Of a DNA stretch of 14,396 nt, positions 5,843 to 12,176 are shown piece after piece. Below the pieces are notes generated by a model. That model made no database searches, was not told the DNA's origin, and was given only the letters and a program-made list of their open reading frames with translations. Within the stretch, counting starts at the first letter, position 1; each line of letters begins with the position of its first letter. Position numbers and translations under genes: made by a program. Source of the DNA: Paracoccaceae bacterium (lineage in GTDB: Bacteria > Pseudomonadota > Alphaproteobacteria > Rhodobacterales > Rhodobacteraceae); the NCBI GenBank assembly GCA_003564655.1, contig PXES01000267.1:1-14396 (forward strand). The letters are read 5' to 3'.

Positions 5843-7663
5843 ATGACGCTCTCGGTGATCCTGTTCGCAATCGGCTGGCCGCTTGTCATGGCGCTGTTGC
5901 TCATGTTCGAGGCCGCGCGCCCGATCCTGTGGCGGATGATGCCGCTGGCCGCGCTGCCCGCACTGATGCTGGGGCTGCTGCTCGCCGACCCGGTTTCGGT
6001 GCGCGGCGACTGGTTCGTGCTGGGGCTGAGCGTGGGGCTGGACGCGACTTCGCGGCTGTTCCTGATCTTCACCTCGGTGCTGTGGGTCGCTGCGGGCAGC
6101 GCGGCGCGGCACTGGATGCGCGAGGACCCGCGCGCGACCACCTTCGGCGTGGTGTTCCTGATGGCCATGAGTGGCAATCTGGGGCTGATCCTGTCGCAGG
6201 ATGCGGTGGCCTTCTACGGGGCCTTTGCGCTGATGAGTTTCGCCTCCTTCGGGCTGGTGATCCACAGCCGGGATGCGGGGGCGCAATGGGCCGCGCGGCT
6301 CTATATCGGCTTCGTGGTGATTGGCGAGTTGATCCTGTTCTCGGGGCTGGTGCTGGCGGCGACGCAGGCGGGTTCGGTGCTGCTGGCCGACCTGCGCGCC
6401 ACGGAGCTGTCGGGTCTGACGGTGGCACTGCTGCTGACCGGCTTCGGCATCAAGCTGGGCGTGATGCCGCTGCATTTCTGGCTGCCCCCCGCGCATGGCG
6501 CTGCCCCCGTCCCCGCCAGCGCCGTGCTGTCGGGGGCGATGATCAAGGCCGGGCTCTTCGGCATTCTGGCGACCGTGCCGCTTGGGGATTTCATCTATGC
6601 CGATCACGGCACGGTCGTTATGTCGGCGGGGATGCTGACGATCTTTGCCGCCTTGCTGCTGGGCGTGCAGGAGGGCAGCCCCAAGACCGTGCTGGGCTTC
6701 TCCAGCGTCAGCCAGATGGGGATCATCGCCGTGGGGCTGGGCGCGGGGCTGATGACGCCCGCAGCCTGGCCGGGAATTGCACCGGTGCTGGTGTTTCTGG
6801 CCGCGCATCACGCGCTGGCCAAGGGGGCGCTGTTTCTGGGGGTCGGGGCCTGGGCGGTTCAGGCCGGGCAAGCGGGGCGCGGGCTGGTGACGCTGGCGAT
6901 GCTGGTCCCGGCGCTGGTGCTCGCCGGGCTGCCCGCCAGCTCTGGCGGGCTGGGCAAGGAGGCGCTGAAAGCCGCGCTCGCGGACGGCTCGCCCGTGTGG
7001 CTGCCCTGGCTGACCCTGGCGCTGACTCTTTCGGGAGTGGCGACTGCGCTCCTGATGGCGCGCGCGCTGGCGCTGGTCTGGCTGGTCCCGCCAAAGGCAC
7101 CGCCCGCACGCGCCGACGCCTTGGCGCTGCCCTTCCTGTCACTGGCCGGGCTGTCACTGGCCCTGCCCCTGCTGTGGCCGGTGCTCGAACCGGAAGTGGC
7201 GGCGCCAGTTCTGGCGGCGCCCGCAGGCGCGCTGTGGCCGCTGGCGCTGGGCACGGGCATCGCCGTGGCGGTGGCCATCACCGCCCATGCGCGGATGATC
7301 GGCCCTGAGAACTTCGTCGCCGGATTGATGGCCCCGTTCCATGCGTTTTCCGAACGCTTGCGCAGCCTGTCGGCTGCCAAGCGGCGCGCGGCACGGCGGG
7401 TCGGGTATGCGGCGCCCCGCATCCTGGAGGCCACTGCCGCGCAATGGCGGCTTGGGCAGACAGCAGTCGCGGCCCTGATCGCGGCGTTCATGGTGATCGA
7501 GGGCACCGCAGGCCTGCGGGAGGATCGGATCAGCATCCCTGCGGTGCAACTTGGCCCGCCCGCCTCGGATGACGCGGAGCAAGAGACCCTCGAAGCGCAG
7601 CCGGACGCCGAGACAGAGCAGAGGGCTACGCCATCCGGGCAAGGTCTGGATTGGCGAGACTGA
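5843..7663 (+). CDS. Third D-type antiporter-like subunit with altered TM5 and a long C-terminal tail
   Basis: A 606-residue member of the same proton_antipo_M family, last gene of the operon. AGGAG at 5829-5833 precedes the ATG by nine bases. The lysines are conserved: K204 in TM7 (GFGIKLGVMPLHFWLPPAHG), K235 in TM8 (GAMIKAGLFGIL), K327 in the central helix (HHALAKGALFLG) and K372 in TM12 (GGLGKEALK). At the TM5 position, however, ALMSFASFGLVIH (129-141) aligns with ELLTLATYPLVIH of the second subunit, so the key glutamate is replaced by A129. The nearest acidic residue is E162 in the next helix. After about residue 485 there is a basic amphipathic region (SERLRSLSAAKRRAARR), one more hydrophobic helix (538-555) and an acidic, Gln/Glu-rich tail of about 45 residues. 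It may be a structural or regulatory subunit, or use another acid. Confidence 0.87.
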   Translation: MTLSVILFAIGWPLVMALLLMFEAARPILWRMMPLAALPALMLGLLLADPVSVRGDWFVLGLSVGLDATSRLFLIFTSVLWVAAGSAARHWMREDPRATTFGVVFLMAMSGNLGLILSQDAVAFYGAFALMSFASFGLVIHSRDAGAQWAARLYIGFVVIGELILFSGLVLAATQAGSVLLADLRATELSGLTVALLLTGFGIKLGVMPLHFWLPPAHGAAPVPASAVLSGAMIKAGLFGILATVPLGDFIYADHGTVVMSAGMLTIFAALLLGVQEGSPKTVLGFSSVSQMGIIAVGLGAGLMTPAAWPGIAPVLVFLAAHHALAKGALFLGVGAWAVQAGQAGRGLVTLAMLVPALVLAGLPASSGGLGKEALKAALADGSPVWLPWLTLALTLSGVATALLMARALALVWLVPPKAPPARADALALPFLSLAGLSLALPLLWPVLEPEVAAPVLAAPAGALWPLALGTGIAVAVAITAHARMIGPENFVAGLMAPFHAFSERLRSLSAAKRRAARRVGYAAPRILEATAAQWRLGQTAVAALIAAFMVIEGTAGLREDRISIPAVQLGPPASDDAEQETLEAQPDAETEQRATPSGQGLDWRD

Positions 7664-7734
7664 CAGTTGCGATACCGTCGGCATCCGGGAGAATGGACAG
7701 GCGCGCGCCGTCATCGCGGCGCGACCTGCCAGTG
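7626..7734 (-). other. Possible C-terminal gene remnant on the minus strand, convergent with the Mrp operon
   Basis: Read leftwards, the last 26 codons before a TAG give ARLSILPDADGIATVSLANP followed by DLARMA. The codon pattern looks like real coding sequence (GAT GCC GAC GGT ATC and similar). The frame continues upstream to about 8078, but there it crosses a strong hairpin and turns into Pro/Arg-rich low-quality sequence. I see no good start. It overlaps the last 38 bases of the third antiporter subunit. It may be the tail of a decayed gene, or only a shadow of the operon end. Confidence 0.18.
7704..7723. terminator. GC-rich hairpin 41 bases after the Mrp operon
   Basis: A perfect 7-base stem (CGCGCCG at 7704-7710, CGGCGCG at 7717-7723) with a six-base loop follows the last antiporter gene. 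No T run follows, so an intrinsic terminator is only a weak suggestion. It could instead block 3' exonuclease at the operon end. Confidence 0.25.
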
Positions 7735-7848
7735 ACCGCCACGGGCGATGCGAGGACGCAGTGGCAGCGGATTGCGCCATGTGAGACCACTCTCGGCCTA
7801 TCGCCGCACAACAAGACCGTTTTTCCCGGCCCGCGCGACTGGCCCCAA

Positions 7849-7904
7849 AGCGCCCTCGGGGCGCGCGTGCAAGGACGGGGGGGTGGGCGCGCCCCGGGGG
7901 CGCT
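7849..7904. terminator. Strong 18-bp inverted repeat in the convergent gap (possible bidirectional terminator)
   Basis: The left arm, AGCGCCCTCGGGGCGCGC at 7849-7866, and the right arm, at 7887-7904, are complementary at 17 of 18 positions. The remaining pair is a G-U wobble in one RNA direction. A 20-base loop (7867-7886) lies between them. Each arm is itself partly self-complementary, so alternative folds exist. It lies between two convergent transcription units. On the minus strand it is followed by TTT, on the plus strand by no T run. It most likely ends or protects transcripts from both sides. Confidence 0.4.
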
Positions 7905-8087
7905 GTCGAGCGTTCCGCGCGAAAGAACTGCACCAAACTGATCAGCCGGAAACTGCATGAGGTGTGGAACAGTCGAACGCCATCCCCCTTCTGCATGGCT
8001 CAGATCTGCAACTCTCTTTGGTCGCGCGAACGCCGACCAACCGCGCCAGCAGAGAGGGCCGCTCATTCGGCCGGCCATCTGCCGCGC

Positions 8088-8879
8088 TCAGGAGTGTCCG
8101 GTAATCACGGCGATATCGGCCCAGACACCCGGGGCGGCAGCAAGAACTATCCCGCCTTGGGACAACATCGTTTCCACGCTCTGGGGCAGTGTCCTTCCTC
8201 CGGCCTCGCGGACGAGCAGCAGCCCCGCCAGGCAATCCCAAGGGTGCATGTGCGGCTCATAATATGCGCCAAGACGGCCTGCCGCCACAGCCGCCAGCAT
8301 CAATGCGCCAGAGCCATTGCGGTAATACATCCCCCCCCGGGCCATCAACTCGGAGATGACGGACGCAATATGCCCGGGTGTCGTCCGGTGGCTGGCGCCG
8401 ATCCCGGTCAGGCTGTTGGTCAGGCGCGTGTCCGGTGACAGCGACAGACTTGTATCATCAAGCCATGCGCCGCAGTCGTGCACGCCTGTGAACATCTCGC
8501 CGGTCAGGGGTTGGAAGATGATCCCGGCCTCGGTGCGATCTGCGCTCTGCAGCGCGATGGCCACGCACCAATGCGGCAGACCCGAGACAAAGGGCACGGT
8601 TCCGTCAATCGGGTCAATGACCCATGTCAGACCGCTTCGACCGTCCTGTGCGCCGCCTTCTTCACCCAGAAAGCCATCCTCCGGAAAGGCGCGGGCCAGG
8701 GCTTCACGGATGATATCCTCGGCCTCGCGGTCGGCGCGGCTGACCATATCCAGCGCATCGTGCTTGGTTTCGATCGTCAGGCTGTCACGGTCGCGAAACA
8801 GCGCCAGCGCATGCGCCCCCGCCGCCCGCGCAGCAGCCTTGGCCACGTCCAGCCGCGCGGCGATCCTGTCTTCTGTCAT
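8088..8879 (-). CDS. Inositol-monophosphatase-family phosphatase (IMPase/HisN/CysQ superfamily)
   Basis: A 263-residue, Mg2+-dependent phosphomonoesterase of the lithium-sensitive superfamily; the length is normal. Metal-site motifs are in order: D50 (SRAD), E73-E74 (GEE), DPIDGT at 89-94, and W214-D215 in HPWDCLAGLLLVREAGG. The residues after DPIDGT are VPFVSGLPHW, not the TNF usual in true inositol monophosphatases. HisN-type histidinol phosphatases have a similar GLPxW stretch, so the substrate cannot be set from the motif. No signal peptide is seen, so it should be cytoplasmic. GGGAGAG (8887-8893) is seven bases before the ATG. It is the last gene of the ABC transporter operon, 18 bases after the ATPase stop. 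This suggests that it dephosphorylates what the transporter brings in. A housekeeping HisN- or SuhB-like role is the alternative. Confidence 0.88.
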   Translation of the reverse strand: MTEDRIAARLDVAKAAARAAGAHALALFRDRDSLTIETKHDALDMVSRADREAEDIIREALARAFPEDGFLGEEGGAQDGRSGLTWVIDPIDGTVPFVSGLPHWCVAIALQSADRTEAGIIFQPLTGEMFTGVHDCGAWLDDTSLSLSPDTRLTNSLTGIGASHRTTPGHIASVISELMARGGMYYRNGSGALMLAAVAAGRLGAYYEPHMHPWDCLAGLLLVREAGGRTLPQSVETMLSQGGIVLAAAPGVWADIAVITGHS

Positions 8880-8897
8880 CTGTCGACTCTCCCTGCC

Positions 8898-9923
8898 TCA
8901 CGACACCCGAATAGGCGCAGTGTCGGGGATACTCAAGGTGACCTCGGTGCCGGGCGCGATGGGCGCCTCGAGCATCGGGCGCGAGGCGAGAAGCTCGGCA
9001 AAGCCGGTCTCGATCTCGTATTCCCAGCGGCTGCCCAGATAGGTGCAAGCCCGCACCCGCCCGGCAGGCGCCCCGGTGCCGGGGGTAAGCGCGATCCGCT
9101 CTGGGCGCAGCGAGATCTTGGCCTCGCCATCGGGACCCTTCATCGGCAGGTCGAGATCCGCCGCCTGAAACCGTCCCCCCGCCACGCGCCCCGAAATGAG
9201 GTTCGCATCGCCGATGAAGTCGGCCACGAAGGCCGAGGCAGGACGCTCGTAAAGGTCGCGCGGCGTGCCGATCTGCGCGATCCGGCCCGCCTGCATCACA
9301 ACGATCCGGTCCGACACGGCCAGCGCCTCTTCCTGGTCATGGGTCACATATACTGCGGTCAGGCCGAAGCGCTTCTGCAACTCGCGGATCTCGCCGCGCA
9401 CCTTGCGGCGCAGCTTCGCATCGACATTCGACAAGGGCTCGTCGAACAGCAGCACATCTGGCTGCTGGACAATCGCGCGCGCCACCGCGACGCGCTGCTG
9501 CTGACCGCCCGAGAGCTCCGAGGGCAGCCGCTCGGACAGGCCAGCAAGGCCGATCTGGTCGAGGATTTCATGCGCGCGGGCGCGCGCCTTGCCCTTCGCC
9601 TCGCCCCGGATGGTGGGGCCATAGGCGACATTCTCCAGAACGCTCATATGGGGAAACAGCGCATAGGACTGGAACACCATGCCGACATTGCGCTCGGCGG
9701 CGGCACGTTGGCTGACATCGCGCCCGGCGATCTGCACAAGCCCCGCGCTGGGCAACTCCAACCCCGCGATCAGCCGCAGCGAGGTGGTCTTGCCGCAGCC
9801 CGAGGGGCCGAGGAAGGTCACCATCTCGCCCTTGGCGATGGACAGGCTGATCGCGTCGACGGCAACGGCGCTGCCGTAACGCTTGGTGACATCGGTGAAC
9901 TGGATGGCGATTTCGTCAGACAT
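8898..9923 (-). CDS. ABC transporter ATP-binding protein (FbpC/AfuC/PotA-type)
   Basis: A 341-residue importer ATPase with all catalytic motifs: Walker A GPSGCGKT (39-46), Q-loop Q85 in GMVFQSYALFPHMSV, signature LSGGQQQR (137-144), Walker B VLLFDEP (157-163), D-loop SNVDAK and switch histidine H195 (VYVTHDQEEA). The region after about residue 240 is a TOBE-type domain (ISLRPERIALTPG), as in the iron(III), polyamine and sugar-phosphate ATPases of this class. It should form a dimer on the cytoplasmic face of the double-length permease encoded just upstream, and power uptake by the binding protein encoded first. The ATG lies six bases after the permease stop, with only a weak purine-rich Shine-Dalgarno (GGAATGAGA), so translation is probably coupled. 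The specificity is set by the binding protein, not by this subunit. Confidence 0.93.
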   Translation of the reverse strand: MSDEIAIQFTDVTKRYGSAVAVDAISLSIAKGEMVTFLGPSGCGKTTSLRLIAGLELPSAGLVQIAGRDVSQRAAAERNVGMVFQSYALFPHMSVLENVAYGPTIRGEAKGKARARAHEILDQIGLAGLSERLPSELSGGQQQRVAVARAIVQQPDVLLFDEPLSNVDAKLRRKVRGEIRELQKRFGLTAVYVTHDQEEALAVSDRIVVMQAGRIAQIGTPRDLYERPASAFVADFIGDANLISGRVAGGRFQAADLDLPMKGPDGEAKISLRPERIALTPGTGAPAGRVRACTYLGSRWEYEIETGFAELLASRPMLEAPIAPGTEVTLSIPDTAPIRVS

Positions 9924-9929
9924 GCATTC

Positions 9930-12116
9930 TCATTCCGCAGGGGTGACCTGTCCCTGAAACTCGCGTCGCCGCCCCAGCTTGCGTGCGCCCACAAGGAACT
10001 GGATCAGCAGGATACAGACGATCATCACGATCATCAGAACAGTCGAATAGGTGATGGCGAGCGCGTATTCCCCGGCCTCGACCCGGCCCATGATGTAGGC
10101 GGTTGCCATGTTGTGCCGCGCCGAGACGAGGAAGATCACCGCCGAGACCGCCGTCATGGCCGTCACGAAACTGTAGACCAGCGCGGTGAACACCGCGGGC
10201 TTGACCAGCGGCACCACCACCCGCCGCAGGGTCGTGGCGCCGCTCGCGCCCATGGTCTGGCTGGCTTCCTCCATGCTGCGGTCGATCTGGGCGAAGGCGG
10301 CCAGACCCGCGCGCATGCCCACCGGCATGTTGCGGAAGACGAAACAGATCACAAGGATCGCCGCGGTGCCGGTAATGTCCACCGGGGGCACGTTGAAGGC
10401 CGCGACATAGCTGACCCCGACCACCGTGCCGGGGATGGCGAAACTCAGCATCGTGCCGAACTCGAACGCGTTGCGCCCCTTGAAATCCTGCCGCGACACG
10501 AGCCACGCGGTCAGGATGCCGATCAGGGTGGTCAGCGGTGCCGCGATGGCCGATACCAGAAGCGTCGTCTGCATCGAGTTCCAGGCCGAGCCGTAGAATT
10601 CGAGCCCTGTCAGCCCCATCTCGAACGCAAACGCCGTGCGCAGATGGGCGAAGGTGGGCGTCAGGTCCCAGCGCCCGATATCCTGCACGAAGCCCCCCAG
10701 CAAGACGATCAGATAGACGCCCAGGGTGAAGGTCACGAAGGGGATCACCACGGCCCAGGCCACACCCTTCAGCCCGAATGGCAAGGTCGAGGCGAGCCCG
10801 GCATCCGACTTGCCGGTGACGGTGACGTAGCTCTTGCGGCCCAGCCAGCGGTTCTGCAGCCAGAAGGCGACCAGCGTCAGCGTCAGCAGGATCATCGCCA
10901 GCGTCGCTGCATTGCCCAGATCATAGCGCGCGCCGACCACGGCAAAGAATATGCGCGTGGAAAGGACCTCATACCCGCCCCCCAACACGATGGGGTTGCC
11001 GAAATCCGCAAGGCTTTCGATGAAGGCCAGCAGGAAGGCCGCCGCGATTCCGGGGCGCAAAAGCGGCCATGTGATCTTGAAGAATGTCTTGACCGGGCCC
11101 GCGCCCAGGGTCTGGCTGGCCTCTTCCAGGGTCGGGTTGATCGCCTCGACCGTGCCCAGCATCACAAGGAAAGTGATCGGCGTGAAGGCCAGCACCTGCG
11201 CCATCAGGATGCCGGTCAGACCATAGACCCAGCGCGTCGGGCGCACATCGAAAACCTCGGCCCCGAACTGCGTCACCAGGCCGGTGCGCCCGAACAGCAC
11301 GATGATCGCGACACCAACCACGAAGGGCGGCGTGATGATCGGCAGGATCGACAGCGCCCGCAGCGTCTGCTTGAACCGGAACGACGTGCGCGCCACGATC
11401 AGCGCCAGCGCCAGCCCCAGCGCGGTGCAGATCGTTGCGGCCAGCAGGCCCAGCACCAGCGAGTTGATGACCACGCCGCAGCGCCGCCCGCCGGTGAAGC
11501 AGTCGAGCCGCCAGATATCGGGCGCGAACAGGCGGTTCAGGAACGGGCCGAGCGCGATCTCGCCATCAGGGCCGACAAAGGCCGCGAGCGCGAGCTTCAG
11601 GATCGGAAAGAAAACGAACAGGCTTAGCAACGCCACGATGAAAACGACCGACCCACCCGCGAACCGGTCGCCCCGGCAGAAGCCGCGCAGCGCAAGACAA
11701 TGCGCTGTCAGGCCCAGAAAGGCGATGCCTGCGGTGAAAGCGCCCCAGCCGAAGCCCGTTTGCCCCGAGCCTGCGGCCGGAAAGAGAGTGCCGATCCAGC
11801 CGACCTGCGGCCCGCGCAGCCCCACAGCGAAACCCTGCGCAACCAGCAGGCCGAACCCGGCCAGCGCCAGGCCAAGGAACAGACGCCCCGCAGCATCGCG
11901 CATCCCCGCCCAGATCAGGACCGGCAGCGCCAGCACCACCGGCCACAGCCAGCCGCGCCCCTCGAGCGCAAGCCCCAGCGCCGAGGGCAGAAGCGGGGTG
12001 GCACCCTGAGGCAGGCTCTGGTGCCAGGGCAGCACGAGCACCGCCAGCGCCAGCAGGGCGAGCCAGGCCAGTCTCTCGCGCGCGGCGCGCGAGGCACGCA
12101 ATTCGTCTGGGGTCAT
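9930..12116 (-). CDS. Double-length ABC transporter permease (FbpB/AfuB-type)
   Basis: A 728-residue inner-membrane protein with two fused permease halves (BPD_transp_1 type). The first half carries its EAA loop at about 331-356 (EEASQTLGAGPVKTFFKITW) and the second at about 616-641 (EEASQTMGASGATTLRRVVV). Each loop is the docking site for one ATPase monomer. In front of the first half there is an additional hydrophobic N-terminal region (about 17-180, some four to five helices) that is not part of the core fold. Such extended double permeases (about 690-730 residues) are seen in the AfuB group, whereas classical FbpB is about 500-560. The start ATG has only a weak upstream AGGCG. The gene follows the binding-protein gene after a 60-base gap that holds a strong stem-loop, and precedes the ATPase by six bases. 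Confidence 0.92.
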   Translation of the reverse strand: MTPDELRASRAARERLAWLALLALAVLVLPWHQSLPQGATPLLPSALGLALEGRGWLWPVVLALPVLIWAGMRDAAGRLFLGLALAGFGLLVAQGFAVGLRGPQVGWIGTLFPAAGSGQTGFGWGAFTAGIAFLGLTAHCLALRGFCRGDRFAGGSVVFIVALLSLFVFFPILKLALAAFVGPDGEIALGPFLNRLFAPDIWRLDCFTGGRRCGVVINSLVLGLLAATICTALGLALALIVARTSFRFKQTLRALSILPIITPPFVVGVAIIVLFGRTGLVTQFGAEVFDVRPTRWVYGLTGILMAQVLAFTPITFLVMLGTVEAINPTLEEASQTLGAGPVKTFFKITWPLLRPGIAAAFLLAFIESLADFGNPIVLGGGYEVLSTRIFFAVVGARYDLGNAATLAMILLTLTLVAFWLQNRWLGRKSYVTVTGKSDAGLASTLPFGLKGVAWAVVIPFVTFTLGVYLIVLLGGFVQDIGRWDLTPTFAHLRTAFAFEMGLTGLEFYGSAWNSMQTTLLVSAIAAPLTTLIGILTAWLVSRQDFKGRNAFEFGTMLSFAIPGTVVGVSYVAAFNVPPVDITGTAAILVICFVFRNMPVGMRAGLAAFAQIDRSMEEASQTMGASGATTLRRVVVPLVKPAVFTALVYSFVTAMTAVSAVIFLVSARHNMATAYIMGRVEAGEYALAITYSTVLMIVMIVCILLIQFLVGARKLGRRREFQGQVTPAE

Positions 12117-12132
12117 TAATTCGCCTGAATGG

Positions 12133-12163
12133 GCCGGGCCGCAGATCAGGTCCGCGGCCCGGC
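12133..12163 (-). other. Intercistronic stem-loop between the binding-protein and permease genes
   Basis: A perfect 10-base stem (GCCGGGCCGC at 12133-12142, GCGGCCCGGC at 12154-12163) with an 11-base loop starts 14 bases after the binding-protein stop. No T run follows. Such hairpins after the first gene of ABC importer operons are known to protect the upstream mRNA or partly stop transcription. This raises binding-protein output over the membrane subunits. That role here is an inference. Confidence 0.6.
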
Positions 12164-12176
12164 AATGCTGGATGAC

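Larger units (their letters stand above)
7664..8087. other. Gene-poor convergent intergenic region
   Basis: This 424-base gap lies between the end of the Mrp operon and the end of the leftward phosphatase gene. I see no convincing gene in it. It holds four inverted repeats. Two are listed separately (7704-7723 and 7849-7904). The third has arms TTGGTCG at 8018-8024 and CGACCAA at 8034-8040, with a nine-base loop. The fourth has arms GGCCG at 8057-8061 and CGGCC at 8068-8072. The last lies 16 bases past the phosphatase stop and is followed on the minus strand by CTCTCT, so it may help end that transcript. Confidence 0.5.

Noticed and set aside
5237..6871. A 544-codon open frame on the - strand
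   Set aside because: It is antisense to the second and third antiporter subunits, with low-complexity Gln/His/Arg-rich composition and no start context. It is a codon-bias shadow.
7651..7960. Small + strand frames of 70-96 codons after the Mrp operon
   Set aside because: They cross the strong hairpin region, have no ribosome site or motif, and overlap each other in different frames.
8478..11627. A 1049-codon open frame on the + strand
   Set aside because: It lies wholly antisense to the phosphatase, ATPase and permease genes. Its product is rich in Arg, His, Gln and Asp, with no domain feel. Long antisense frames are expected in GC-rich genes with G/C third positions.
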